A stretch of 64,000 bases of DNA from Lumnitzera littorea. Its lineage: Eukaryota > Streptophyta > Magnoliopsida > Myrtales > Combretaceae. The notes under the pieces were generated by a model. The model was given only the letters and a program-made list of their open reading frames with translations. It ran no database searches and was not told where the DNA came from. The DNA lies in assembly GCA_024138015.1 (NCBI GenBank), contig JAMXBB010000010.1, positions 76,009,541-76,073,540 on the forward strand, in the 5' to 3' direction. Below are positions 10,088-22,539 of the stretch, piece by piece. Made by a program: the position numbers and the translations under genes. Each line of letters opens with the position of its first letter. Position 1 is the stretch's first letter.

Positions 10088-11545
10088 ATCTCATATAAAA
10101 GTTCCATTCTTGAGTTCCACCAAATGTGGAGAAAAAAGGGGGTCATAATACGTGTAGAAAGCAGAAAACCTTATATCTTTTACTTGTAAATACCGATTTT
10201 ATGTATAAATATTAAGTAATTGCATTATTCTTGTCTATTTTCAGCTTATATGTTTAATTAAAAATAATGTTTTATTCTATGAAAGGTAAACAAGGAAAAA
10301 CGAGGTAATTAAATTAACATTTTTTTAATAAGTAACTGAATTAACATTATTAAAAGTAAAAACTGAAATTGGAGTAAAGTAGATATCGAGCTTTGACGGA
10401 GAGATTTCGGTGATTGCCAATGTATTCGGTGAAGTGTAAACACAAAGTTCCCGACGATATAAATTATGTAACTTCTAGGAAACTTCACTTTATATAATAT
10501 ATGGTATTAAAACTAGATATTACTATTAATTCATTTATTTAAAGAACGGTATTAGCATCATCTTTCATGGCTTTTTAGCTAGCTCTATCAATTAACATTT
10601 GGAGATGGACGTCATTTCATACTCCATATTCCACTATAATTATAATATTGGTAATTAATATTATATGAGTCACATGATTTCTATGTCTAATGTTCAGACA
10701 GAAACATATATGGCCATGACCCGTTTAACATTTTCTTCATCAGCCGAAATTATAAGAAACAAAGTAAGTGTGAAACTCTAAACAACGTTTATCAAATGTT
10801 CTAGGGGTTGTCGCCCATGTTTGTTTTGGATGTCTATTGGGTCAAAATTATTATATTAATATATTGGGTTAAATCTATTATTTATTTGAGTTGATTTTTT
10901 GGGTTAGGTAATAAGGTTTGGGGAGTTTAATTTATATTTTGGATAATTCGGGAAAATTTAATTTATTGGCCTCGAAATATGAACCGTTGGACTAACCCGT
11001 TCACCTTCAACTTTTTCTAAGTAGGCTCATGTACCATGAGAAGGCCATTGGTATTGGGTCATTTGCAAGCTCATTCCAAATAATTATGAAATTAGTAAAA
11101 TTTCATCTCATTTGTCAATTGGCAAGACAATTTAACAAATGTTATCAAGTTTAAGAGCCTATAAATATTTAATCATTTCTCCTCATTTAACACAACTCCA
11201 AATATCAAAGAAACGATATTCCACTATAAAAGTTCTACTTTCTAATATTAAACAACATTCAAGCAAAGAACGATTTCAGTTGCTTAAGAATTGCAAGGTT
11301 GACACCTTGGGTCTCCTAAACTCCTGTATCTGTCACTTATGCATTTGAGATTTTGGGATTGTTTGTTCTTTCTCTCTACCATTTTCTTTCCAATCATCTC
11401 ATTAAGTGCCATCTCCATGTCACTCTCGACTTCTATAAGATGTAATCTACTATTTTATTTTATTTTTTCTAAAAAAGCCTAACAAACATGCACTCATTTT
11501 ACTCCGTCAACAAATTAAATATGAAAGATTGTATCTCTTTTCAAC
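10088..11545. repeat. Right copy of the diverged direct repeat, split by an insertion
   Basis: Homologous to 1-1115. The match runs to about 10830, is interrupted by ~610 bp, and resumes at about 11441 with AATCTAC and CATGCACTCATTTTAC, ending near GATTGTATCTCTTTT. The comparison with the left copy defines the empty site of the insertion. Confidence 0.7.
10831..11440. mobile_element. ~610 bp insertion, possibly a solo LTR
   Basis: Present in the right host copy but absent from the left copy, where GCCCATGTTTGCTTTTGA runs directly into CATAATCTAA. The insert begins TGTCTATTGGGTCAAA. The bases GGATG to its left and AGATG at its right junction resemble a 5 bp target duplication. A TATA-like CCTATAAATATTTAATC at about 11158 on the plus strand fits an LTR promoter. 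No coding domain is visible. The family is not recognised; a TRIM or other non-LTR insertion remains possible. Confidence 0.5.
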
Positions 11546-12187
11546 AAGATTGAGTACGTCTATAGTTAGAAAATGACCTAGAAATTATCTACAAGTCCAA
11601 GTAAGAATGGATATTCTCTAAAAAGGAAATCTAGGTATGATCGACAAAAGATGGAGATTAAAATATGAGATATTATCATGCCCTTGTTAATGCAAAGCAT
11701 GCTAAAAATAGAATAATTTGTTTCTAAGATCTTATAATTAGCCCAATTCTTCTCTTTTTTCAGTACATGATTTGTTTTGTTATTGTTAAGCTTAACTTAT
11801 AAGTCATATTGTAAACATATCAGGAGTCACATCCTAGTGACGTTTCTTTACCCTCTTTGGACCTTTTTTCCAAACTAGGTAAAAATAGTCTTCGAACAAT
11901 TCACCGACTGGTAGGAATCTAGTTTCCATGCCATTTGTAATGCCTTAAACTAAAAGTAATAACTAATCATGCCAATAAGCACTAAAGGGTTTTTTTTTTA
12001 ACCATTTAATTCAAAAGTTTCTAACTAATATTAATATGATATTCACCACATTAGCCATAGAATTCCCCCGCACAATTCACATAGGACTACAAACACATAA
12101 GGTATCGCACAATCACACCACATGATTTTGACTAGTTTGGTTTTGTCGTCAAAACTATTATCTTTGCTTTGATATTCCTTGTAACCC
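11546..12187. other. Unassigned AT-rich DNA
   Basis: No gene or transposon signal recognised. Confidence 0.5.
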
Positions 12188-12190
12188 TAA

Positions 12191-12580
12191 CACTATATTT
12201 GGATTAAGGGAAAGAATGGGAAAGAAAAGGAAAGTGGGAAATTCAAGAAGAAATCCATTGTTTAGAGAATGATGGGAAGGAAAGGAAACAGAATTAGAAG
12301 GGAAACTTTCCCTTAAGCTCACAAAAATAATTCTCTTCATTATGGAGAGAATTGGAAGGAATTGATGAAAAAGAAAATTGTACTCCTTAAAATAAAAGCA
12401 TATTTAAAGTTATGGAGACATATAGTCATTTTGCTATAATAAAAATAATATTAGTTTCTTCTCACATTACCCTAATAAACAAGAAAAAATATAATTTTTC
12501 CCCTCCACTTTATTTCCTCGTTAATTCATTCATCTTCTTTTCTTTCCTTTCTAATTTTTTTCCTTTTCCCTAACAAAGTG
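12191..12580. mobile_element. Tourist/PIF-Harbinger-type MITE
   Basis: A 390 bp element flanked by TAA on both sides (12188-12190 and 12581-12583), the 3 bp target duplication typical of PIF/Harbinger transposons. The ends are inverted repeats: CACTATATTTGGATTAAGGG at the left and, read on the minus strand, CACTTTGTTAGGGAAAAGG at the right. Purine-rich GGGAAAG words follow on both arms. It has no coding capacity, so it would have been mobilised by a transposase from elsewhere. Confidence 0.65.
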
Positions 12581-12583
12581 TAA

Positions 12584-13609
12584 AGGTCTTACGGAAACGG
12601 GGAGAAAAAACGCAAGTATAAAAAATGGATGAAATCACATGATGTGATTAAACTTATATATTTTGTTTCGACATGATTACATCATGTGATTAATTTGGCT
12701 GGGCCTTTCTATGCCTTGTAACTCTAAAGATGTTAAGGAAACAAAACAAAATAAAAGGAGGAGTAAAAAATCGTTGATAGCACCATACACCATGAAGTCA
12801 TAAATTTGACTTCGTAAAACAAGTCGAATAGTAGAGTTGCACTAGACTATGGTAGCCCAAATCAATCATTTTGAAATACTATGAATCTTGTAACTTCTCT
12901 CCTCATATGCAAATGAATATAGCCTATCAAAAGTTGGCTTATCGAGAATAACCAAAAATCGAGTCCATGTAGATCTTTTATAATTTAAACACTGCATAAA
13001 TATATCTACTGTATTCATATCAGTTTCTATCCATAGTCCATATCTATATATATATTATATATATTTCTAAAAGAAGAACTACGCTGTAAAATAAAGTAAG
13101 GATTTATTTTATGATCTAAACACTCCATAAAAGTTACCCGAGCCGATAAAATAAAATTAGGATTTATAAGATGAACTAAGTGAAAACCCTATATCTACTT
13201 TCTCAATATGGAGCCGCCACTACTATCTTCCTATGTCTCTCTAGTCACCATCTCATTACACCGCGACAAGAATCTTGGATACCAACAAGATAAACAGCAG
13301 CCAGCACCCAACCTAAGCTGACAGCCACAACCCATCCCACATGACATGACGATAAACACAGGGCCACCGGGCTTAACTAGTGGTGTATAATTAATGCTAT
13401 ATTCTTTCCCTTTAACCAATATCACAATGTTTAGCAAAAGGAAAGAAAAACTAAAATACAGTATCAAATCACGGTACAGTCTTTGTTAGCTATAATGATG
13501 AAAATAACATCTTTGTAAATCTATTGGTAATTAGTGGTCCAAATAATCATCACTTATTACCAATTGCATAATGGTATGGTATCGTTAGGTATCTATCATA
13601 TTCAGTTCT
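12584..13609. other. Unassigned AT-rich DNA
   Basis: No recognisable gene. The least AT-rich part (13200-13380) contains a minus-strand open frame that lacks an ATG start (see rejected items). Confidence 0.5.
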
Positions 13610-14480
13610 TATCATCCAAATGGAATATTCTTTATATGTAAAGCTTAGAAAGATCCTTAGCCGGCTTGGACTATAGGGATGAGAATATACCAATGCTACA
13701 CTTTCAATGCCAAAAAAGTCATTAAGACTAATGACCTCCAACAGTTCTATTAACTTCTATAACATGTACGATTTTTTAAAAAATATAATTAACAAATTTA
13801 CTTAGAGATTCAAACATAAAAGGATTTCATTACAAACGCAATAATTTTTTTTAAATATCTTAATAAGTATCTAATAGAATACACTTAGCATCTTTCTTCT
13901 TCTTCTTTTTATTTTTTTTACGTCGAAGCACATGCAATCATGTTTATCAAACTCAATTCTCACCTTCTGTATGGAATATTTAGTTTTGTCTGTATTTACA
14001 AGACTTTGAAAGATTCTTAGCCGTCCCAGGCTGTAGGGTTAGCATTATGTCATAGCCAATGCCGTATGCTAGATGGCAGAAGAGTCCCTAGGATCATGGG
14101 CTCTACATTTTCCAGTTTTATGGGGGAGAATTGACGAATTTAATCGGAGATGGAAACATAACAATGGATCCCGTAATATATGCAATGGTGCTTTTTTTTT
14201 TTTTTCTTTTTAATCCTCCCATTAAGATGCTGTAGGACATTTAGTAAACGTTTAAAATAATTCACACCTTACGATATTAATTATACGTTTTATAAAGAAT
14301 AAATAAATGTATAGAAGGTTGAAATATTTTTTTTATTTAATATCTTAATTAGTGAGTACAGACAACATCTAAAGATTTTTCTTTACACTTTTTAAATTAT
14401 CCGTAACATATGCAGTTATATTTAACAAGAAAGATATAATCATATAAGCAACAAGATGCCATGTTAACTGCTTCACACTA
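13610..14480. repeat. Tandem host repeat, copy A
   Basis: Shares with 14483-15218 the ordered blocks TAATGACCTC, TAACTTCTAT, ATTTACTTAGAGATT, AAAGGATTTCATTACA, TTTGAAAGATTCTTAG, GGGTTAGCATTATGTCATAG and GGGGGAGAATTGACGAATTT. The offset is about 754 to 864 bases because of indels. The source is unknown and no open frame or transposon end is seen. Confidence 0.75.
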
Positions 14481-14482
14481 TT

Positions 14483-15218
14483 TAATGACCTCTTACAGTT
14501 CTGTTAACTTCTATTACATGTATGATTTTCTTTTTCCAAATATAATTAGCAAATTTACTTAGAGATTAAAACATAAAAGGATTTCATTACATACACAATT
14601 TTTTTTTTTTTTGCTCGTTAAGGGTGTTGTGAAACACTTATAAGACTTAAAAATAAACCTCATACACTTACATTAATTATATAAATTTTTATTAAAAATT
14701 GAAGTATTTTTTTATTTAATATCTTAATAAGTATCTCATAGAATATAGTTAGCATCTTTCTTCCTTTAAAAAAAAAAAAAAAATTTTCGAAGCGCATGTA
14801 ATTGTGGTTGTCAAACTCAATTCTCACCATCTATATATGGAATACTTAGTTTTGTCTATATTTACAGGACTTTGAAAGATTCTTAGTCGTCCTAGGCCGT
14901 AGGGTTAGCATTATGTCATAGTCAATGCCGTATAGTAGATGGCAGAAGAGTCGTGGGGATCATGGGCTCTACATTTTTCCATTTTATGGGGGAGAATTGA
15001 CGAATTTAATTGGAGATGCAAACATAACGACGGATCCCATAATATATGCAATCATTTTTTTTTTCCCCCTCCTTCCATTAAGATGCTCTAGGACATTTAA
15101 TAAGCGTTTAAAAAAATTTCACACTTTATAATATTAATTATACATTTTATAAAGAATAAATAAATGTATAGAAGGTTGAAAATTTTTTATTTAATTCTTA
15201 ATTAGTGTGTGTTCAGCC
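14483..15218. repeat. Tandem host repeat, copy B (continues at 27424)
   Basis: Second copy of the unit at 13610. It breaks off at AATTAGTGTGTGTTCAGCC (15218). The continuation expected from copy A (ACATCTAAAGATTTTTC and CAACAAGATGCCAT) is found at 27424-27560, after the nested insertion. Confidence 0.75.
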
Positions 15219-16420
15219 TGTTTTTTTTTTTTTTATAAGTTTCCTTAAACCAATCAATACTGTATTATATCCGTTTAATATTAATTATTGATTAAGGCTT
15301 AAGGAAAACTAAGACTTTTTAAAAGAGTTATATAAGCTTTTAGAGTTGTAATCCAATCGAGGTTTGGGAAATGGTTTAGGTAAAAACTAAATTGGTAGAT
15401 TAGATAGATTTGGTTTTGATCTAAATATTAGTTCGTGGAGGAAAAAGCAATTTTATAGAAAAAAAAAAAAGATCATGGAAAACCAAAAAAATGACTCTGA
15501 GGTTAATTTTTTAAATCTTTACGACTACCACGGACTTTCTTAATTTAGATTTAATTTATTGAAATCACCTTTCAAAATTACCCTATAAAATGAAATTCTT
15601 AACTAAATTGCATAATTTAAACTAAAATGGGAAGAGATAAAAAATAAAAAAGATAAGTTTTTTGTTTTTTACATTACTTTGGAGGTATTTTCATACTCGC
15701 TGTTCAAGATCAGACGTACGTAATTTTTTTACCGAAAACATTAGTGAGTTAGTTTATTTTAATTTTGGAAAATGGCTAAATTTACATTTTTAAACCAATT
15801 TGATCATATTTAGGAAATTTTCTTAAGGGGTCCTAAATTAGGTTTTATTTTTGGAAAGTTAAAAAAAAGTCCTAATTTTTTTAAAAAGGATTAATTATTT
15901 TTACTTATTTGAAAAAGAAAAAAATAATCTTTCTAAGTGGTGAAAACGTTCTTTTTGTTATTATTTCTTGTCATTTTATCTACTATTTTATTTATCTTTT
16001 TTTTTTATTTTTTAACCAATAAACTAACTTCCCTATATTTATCCCCCTTTTTTTTTCTTCTCTTCTTTTTAAATTTTTTTTTGTTACAATTACATCTCAA
16101 TTACAATAATGATTACATAAAATAAAAAAAAATACAAAACAATTGGAAATTAAACTAGGGTTGGATTAAAGGAGCATACGGGTAGGAGCAACTTGGACTT
16201 AGGTCTTCGAATTAAGTTATAGTCAATTCAGTCGGATCTAGGTCAAGTCATGTGTAAGGGATCAACAGCAACTTCAGAAGCTATCCTTTAACTTGATTCA
16301 ATCGTTAAAATGAGTGGGGGGAGACTATTTCATGTGTTTAGGATTAGGGTTGGGGGGTGTAAGACAAGTGCCATAACCAATGGTGGTTGGAGGGTAGTGT
16401 AGTTGAGAGTAGATGGAGAA
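15219..16420 (-). repeat. Tat/Ogre-like LTR, left half (split by gypsy element 1)
   Basis: This segment and 25905-27423 together look like one ~2.7 kb LTR on the minus strand, related to the LTRs of the E1 element at 42.4-62.2 kb. Shared features in the same order are GTTTCCTTAA near the left end, an AGTTGTAATCCAATC / AGTCACCAATCAGTTC block, and ATACTCGCTGTTCAAGATC / ATACTCGTTAGTTAGGATC. Copy B of the host repeat supplies the surrounding sequence. No target duplication was found. Confidence 0.55.
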
Positions 16421-17305
16421 TGATAAGGATCATGAACCAATCATGCGCTCTCGAGCTTGTAGACTTGCCCAGTTTGCTCATCAAGCTGTCCAAAGTGAAC
16501 CGAGTGCCAAGGGGCAATGCATTTGTCGGTCCAACTTATCAAGTTACTTCGCTTTCCACATTATTTAGGAAGCTGCCGAGCCAACCCCTTTGCGATACAC
16601 ACCAATCCAAGCATTAAGTCAGGAAATGGCCAACCTTACCAATGTTGAAGCTGACCTAACAATTGTCAAGAACTAATCACTTGAGGCCAACTGTCTAGTC
16701 CCAATTGTCTGAGTCATCAAATTGCTAACGCTGACCTAACTTGATTATAATCTCCACCCTTGCTCGATAATAGTGTTATTGGGACTACGAAATGAGCAAA
16801 TTACGTATGCATTGTCCTTTTGTGACATCCGTACTATTCTTACTGCTAACGGATATTCTTTTTACATGATTACATTAATATCCCTATAAATTATTCTCTT
16901 TTTCATTTATTAGTAGGAATCTTTTTTGTAATTTACTCTCACCTAGAGTTTATCATAATTGAGTTATATAAATACTTATACATTGTAATAGCCGTAAGAA
17001 TCATCAAATTGAATTTTTTTAGACATACTCTCTTAAGTTAAGTGTTATGTTGCTTACTCTCAAGCTATCATATCTAGCCCTTTGAGCGTGGACTAGGGGC
17101 AAGTAACCTTATATTACACTTGTTTGTCATATTAAGTGCGTCTTGAGCTCGTATGAGGTGTTGGTGCATCATATCTAACGTCGGTGTATAGGAACCCTTG
17201 CTTATCCTTTAACTATTATTTACATTTTAAGCTATCTCGCGGCCTAGACCTATCCCTCGGTTACATGTGATATTGGGTCTGTATATTCAGCTATAATTCG
17301 TAATA
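16421..17305 (+). repeat. 5' LTR of gypsy element 1
   Basis: About 885 bp starting TGATAAGGATCATG and homologous throughout to 25068-25899. A TATA-like TATATAAATAC at 16965 lies in a plausible U3 position and is conserved in the other LTR as CATATAAATAC at 25643. Confidence 0.93.
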
Positions 17306-17308
17306 TCT

Positions 17309-17320
17309 TGGTATCAAAGC
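17309..17320 (+). other. Primer binding site for initiator tRNA-Met (gypsy 1)
   Basis: TGGTATCAAAGC lies a few bases downstream of the 5' LTR and is one base different from the usual plant tRNA-Met site. Confidence 0.88.
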
Positions 17321-17615
17321 TTAGCTACATTTAAAGCTAGATTTTGTTACTTTGTTCTTTGAGCAGTTTGTTACTATTTTCGAGTGATTAAAAGTTTCGT
17401 TGTTAACATCGGAGTTTGGATGATAGAAAGGTGTTGAGGAAAAATTCAATGCTCTATTTCCCCCTATTTCTTATACACAAAAATAGAGTGGTTGTTTGCT
17501 TGTTCATTATACGTAGTCATTAGAGTGGTGAGAATATTAGTTGTTTTGGTGTTGTATTCACGAAAAGAACTTTGAGTGATATTTTTAAACATTAATTTTG
17601 TGAGTTAGCCAACAA
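17321..17615 (+). other. Leader of gypsy element 1
   Basis: Untranslated leader between the primer site and gag, about 290 bases, ending in the target sequence AACAA next to the nested solo LTR. No structure of note is visible. Confidence 0.6.
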
Positions 17616-20565
17616 TGTCACGACCCGAGGGAGCTAGTCGTAGCAGTCATCGTATACTGTATAAAGGATTGCAGATTGAATTCCCGTATAATCGGCGACT
17701 CTTTTATACGATACACAAGGCTACAGCTACTACTAATTACCAAGAGTGCGCAAACTTAAGCAATATCATTTCATGAAAAATAATAATATTATAAAAATAT
17801 AACACATAGTCCATTTACATAAAAGTTTATAGATACAGAGTCTGAAATGTGTCTAAAGTTAGACTATTATAAAATTACATATTCAAATCTATAATAAGAC
17901 AAAAGTACTCTCCGTCCTCATCCAGCTCTCACACTGACCCCGTATAGAAAACTAACCTCGGGCATGCGGCGGCCCGACTCCACAAAGAGGTTGGCCTGTG
18001 AAAGAAGACTACAAAGGTATAAGCTAACTAGCTTAGTGAGATATTTTCTCTCAACCATACAGAAATCAAGTTTATACAACAGTTAAGTCAACTAAATGAA
18101 TGCATGAATAAGCAATATGCCAAACAAATAAATGCAGGTGACCAGGTACTGCATGCAACTCAGATTTAATGCCCTTCGAAGTCAGGGTTAAAGATTCTTC
18201 GGTACAGTCAGATCCGGGTATCATATTAGAACTTATTTCATGACGAAACTCCACGTTTCGTATTTAAAATGTAATGGTATATCCATTACTGACCTTATCA
18301 AAATGAGTTCTACATATGATTGTAAGTAGGTTCATGCAGCCTTCACTCAACCCTAAATGAAGGCCTCTGGACTCGACCTATAGTCAGGTAGTTGACGCCT
18401 TTAACACTTAGTCATCCTGCAGGTAAGGGTAAGGTCATATCGTACGTGTACACCATATGAAATCAACAATAATCAATAATCAACCTATGTATGGCCTCTC
18501 ACTACCTTCGTGTAATGTGACTACCTGGAATTAGTTATGCTGTGCATGATTTATGCATGATCTAAATTAACTTTTCTAGTCAAATAAAAAGTTAAGTCAT
18601 ATTTAATTAGTGATCATTCCAAATCACAAACAATCAATCTAGTGAATCTACTATGCAACAAATATTATATTATTGAAATTTAAAATAGATTCACTATTAA
18701 CAACAATTATCATGCAAAAGCATGACCCAACCCCATACACATTCATTTATAAATTATAATTTATATTCATTAATTACAAGCATAAACAAGTGTGGAATCA
18801 TAAGGAAAAACTCACTCAGCCATGGCTAACTCAAGAGTCATAATAGTTTGTGGGTAGCTTAGGGTCGATATTGAGATCACTTGGGAATAAGAGAAATTTG
18901 TAAGTTTGGGATTTTTGAGCTAACTCGTGTTGTAATTTGTAAGGTTTACTTCGTTTAGTTACGTGAAATTGTCGATTCGAGCTTTTTATCGAATCGTATG
19001 TAACTTTTTCGTTTTAACTCCGATTATTATGAACTTATAGTCCATTTTGATCGTTTTCGAGCGTATTTTCTCGTAACGAGGTCCGTTTTGGACGTTGTGA
19101 CTCGTAACGTAAATTGTGATATAAAAATATCACAAAAATTATTATTTAAGTTTAAAAAATTATAAAATATTGATTTTCGCTTTTTCTTAACATATTTATG
19201 ATTTAATAATTATTTAAATCATATATTTGATATTTTTATTATTTTGATTGTATTTTTCTATTTTTGAGATTTTTAATTTTATTATGATTATTATCATTAT
19301 TATTATCTTTATTATTTTTACTATTCTCATTTTCTTATTTATTATTTCTCTTATGTACCTTACGATTATACCCATATGTATATACTTATAATATATATTT
19401 TATAATTTATTTTATTGAAAAATTACGGTATCATATATATATATANNNNNNNNNNNNNNNNNNNNNNTACATAACACATATTCTTATGTATAATATACCT
19501 ATGCATATACATATATACATATCTAATCTTATACATACATACACTACTCAATTTATGTATTAGTGTATATATACATGTATTAACAATATTATATTTATAA
19601 GAAAATACTCTACAAATACTATATTTATACATGTATATACTATATATTATACATCTACATTACTAAATAATTAATCACCTATTTCTTTTAGTTTCTTTCT
19701 TCTTCCTTTCTTCTTCTTTTCTTCTCCTTTTCTTTCCTTCTTCTTTTTCTTCTTTTCTTTCTTTCTTTCTCACATTTGCTCCCTGATTTCAGTGTGCAGG
19801 ATATTTTTTTGTTTTTCTATCCAGCTTTTTCCCTTTTATTCACGTGTACATTAGCTTAGATTATAAGCTAAATCTTGGATAATTATTACAATATTTTTTT
19901 GTGTTTAATTACTTAACACTTGGCACTTGGAAATCCATCACGTGGGCTACTGGTTAGTGTGTTTTTTTAATGATTTTTTTTCACGTTTTGTGCAGGATAT
20001 GAGCTTGAATTGGAAATGGAAAGAAGGAAAGAGATAAATTGAAAATAGAAGAGAAGGAAAATGAAAATGAAAATGAAAATTATTAACAAATATATGTAAT
20101 TTTTCGAATCATATAAATTATAATGATTCTCTTCATAAATTAATTTTCAAATTTTTGTGAAATTTTATCAATTTAATTGGTACCCGTTACAATTATAATT
20201 TTTACAAGTTATTGTGGCGATTTCATTAAAATTTCGTGCGAATAGGCGATTTAGTCGAAAATTATATTCGACTATAATTTTATCGCTATTGTGTAATATT
20301 TAACTATTTTATAGGTTTATGTTTATGATTTTAGGGTTTCGAGCAATTTCGGGCTCAATTTTGATTAATGGTGTGCAAACTAGTTTTAGGGTTTTAGTAA
20401 GCGATTTAGGGTTTCGATCAATTCCTAAGGTTTTGTTATTGGTGTTATATTTGATTTATTAGACTCCATAATCTTTTATTGTTACTAACTTTATTGACTT
20501 ATTATATAGTTTAGAACACTCAGACTTGAGTTAAGGTTCAATTACTGTTTTTCCTAGGGTTTACA
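17616..20565. mobile_element. Solo LTR (~2.95 kb) nested in gypsy element 1
   Basis: The segment begins TGTCACGACCCGAGG and ends GGGTTTACA, i.e. TG...CA, and is flanked on both sides by AACAA (17611-17615 and 20566-20570). Removing it restores a continuous AACAATGTCAG at the gag start of the host element. The length and the TGTCACGACCC terminus suit the long LTRs of plant Tekay/Del-type gypsy elements, and its layout resembles the solo LTR at 49958-52729. No internal domain is present, so it is a solo LTR left by LTR-LTR recombination. A 22-base N run interrupts it. Confidence 0.88.
19446..19467. other. Sequence gap (22 N)
   Basis: A run of 22 N inside a TA-rich microsatellite of the solo LTR. 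True length is unknown. Confidence 0.98.
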
Positions 20566-20570
20566 AACAA

Positions 20571-21870
20571 TGTCAGATTTAAGTATTCAAGGAACTCTAG
20601 GAAACCAAGAAAGCAGTGCTCGAAATGGCTAAGGGTAAGAAGGAAGCTTCACGTTTCAATTAGTGGGTAACCGATTGGATAGGCTTACTGAATTAATAGC
20701 TAGTTTGGTGACTGTTATTTAAAAAGATAAACAATAAGCTAAAAATAGCCCAACTAGAGGACATTAGTAGTAAGAGCAAGACATTGGTCAGCTTAACCTA
20801 ATTAATGCCCCAGCTCGACTACCCTGAGCTAAAGGAATTGGTAGGGATGCTAGATAAAGGGTAGCACTTGAAGAAATTGAGGAAGAAGAGGGAGGAGACT
20901 AAAGAAAGAAATGTACAAGCCCCTAGAGTTGAAGGGTTGAGGATGCGTATTCCAAGTTTTTCTAGGAGTGGAGATGCTAAGGACTACCTAAACTAAGTAG
21001 GTGGGATTGAAAAACAGTTTGAATGGCATAATGTGCCCAACATTGTAAAGTTTAGACTTGCTGTGTTGGAGTTCACTGGTTATGCTACCCTATGGTGAAA
21101 TAATGTGTAAGCCACTCAAAAAAAGGAAGGAGAAAGAGAGATTAGGAGTTGAGATGAAATGAAGAGGGTTATGAAGAGAAGGTTTATGTTGAGTCGTTAT
21201 TTACAGGATGCCTTCAAAAAACTGCAGGAGTTGAGGTAAGGAGGGTCAAGTGTAGATACTTATGTTAAGAAATTCTAAATGTTAATGATCAGATGTGAAG
21301 TCATGGAGCCAAAGGACCAAACTGCATCTTGGTTCATTAGTAGATTGAAGTATAAGATTGGGGATGTCTTGAAAACCATGGATATTGGAATGCTTAATGA
21401 TGCAATTCGAGTCACCTAGAGGATAGAAAGGCATTAAGTAGGAAAGTTCCAACCACCCGTCAATTGACCTAGCAGTAGCCGATTTGTTCTAAGTAAACCT
21501 GTGTGAGCGGAACTAAGTAAGGTTGCTAAAACCCGACTTGCTCCAACTATCTTAATGGAAGAGAAGGAACCCTTGAGGAAGTTTGAGAAAGGATAAAGTT
21601 TAGGTAAGAAGGCAAGTGAGATAAAGTGTTTTAAGGATTTGGACATATGGCCACTTGGTGTCCAAATAGAAGAACAATGGCGATTTATGGCGAGGTGCCA
21701 ACTGTTGAAGCTGATAGTATTGAAGAGGAAGTAGAGGAACTAAAAGAGGATAGATAGACCGAACTATCCAAGGAGGAAGTTATCTACAATGAGGAAGGCA
21801 ACTTTATGTCGGTCACTCTCATGTTGAGAAGGACTCAAGGACGATGAGTATTAATCCTATGCCTAAACAT
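20571..21870 (+). pseudogene. gypsy element 1 gag remnant
   Basis: The start ATG lies at 20570-20572 in AACAATGTCAG, exactly at the junction with the nested solo LTR. The N-terminus opens with MSDLSIQGTLGNQ and stops after about 16 codons. The capsid core (about 20930-21440) is recognisable as Retrotrans_gag from pieces such as SRSGDAKDYLN, KRRFMLSRYLQDAF, SSVDTYVKKF and LNDAIRVT. A degraded zinc knuckle lies near 21626, GFGHMATWCPNR being its second half. Gag forms the particle in which reverse transcription takes place. Many in-frame stops are present. Confidence 0.88.
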
Positions 21871-21874
21871 GAAT

Positions 21875-22250
21875 AGATGGAAAATCTCTTTCATATTGGA
21901 TGTAAGGTGAATGAGTCTCTATGTATGCTGATCGTTGATAGTAGAAGCTGCACCAATACAACCTCTGCATTTATGGTCTACCAATTAAAATTGCCAACCA
22001 AGCTCTACCCAAAGCCTTATGAATTACATTAGCTCAATGATAAAGGGGCCTTATAGGTGAACAAACAGGTGTTTGTGCCGATCTATATTGGCAGTTACCA
22101 AGATGAAGTACTCTGTGATGTGCTACCTATAAGTACATCCCACATTCTCCTTACTCGACTGTAGATGTTTGATTGAATAGTTATACATGATGGAAGAAGG
22201 AACACATGTTTTATAGTAGAGTATGAAGGCAAAAGGATGAAATTGAGTCA
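21875..22250 (+). pseudogene. gypsy element 1 aspartic protease remnant
   Basis: The plus strand encodes CMLIVDSRSCTNTTS near 21925-21970, where the family has a DSGA/DGGS active-site box; the glycine is replaced by arginine. QVFVPIYIGSYQDEVLCDVLP follows at about 22060-22130, the normal flap and C-terminal part of gypsy proteases. It would have processed the polyprotein. Confidence 0.82.
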
Positions 22251-22539
22251 TATGACTACTGAACAGGTAAAAGTCATGCAAACCCAACTTAACCGAACTC
22301 TAAAGAAAGAGGCTTTGGTAATGACTTAAGCCGAGCTAAAAAGAAAAATGGAGCTTGAAGGACTGACTTGTCTACTAGTTTGAAGAATACTGGAGATGAG
22401 GTCTGAGGAGAGGGAGCAGCTCGCTAAGGTGAAAACATTACTAGAAGAGTTCACCGATCTATTCCCAAATAAGCTACCAGAAGGACTGCCTCTTATCCAA
22501 AGCATCAAACATGCAATTGACTTATAGCCATGAGCCACA

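Noticed and set aside
13231..13467. Minus-strand frame for a 78-residue Cys-rich protein with a hydrophobic N-terminus, like a small secreted peptide
   Set aside because: The first codon is TTG, not ATG, and there is no in-frame upstream ATG, promoter or recognisable family. The Cys pattern does not match a known peptide class.
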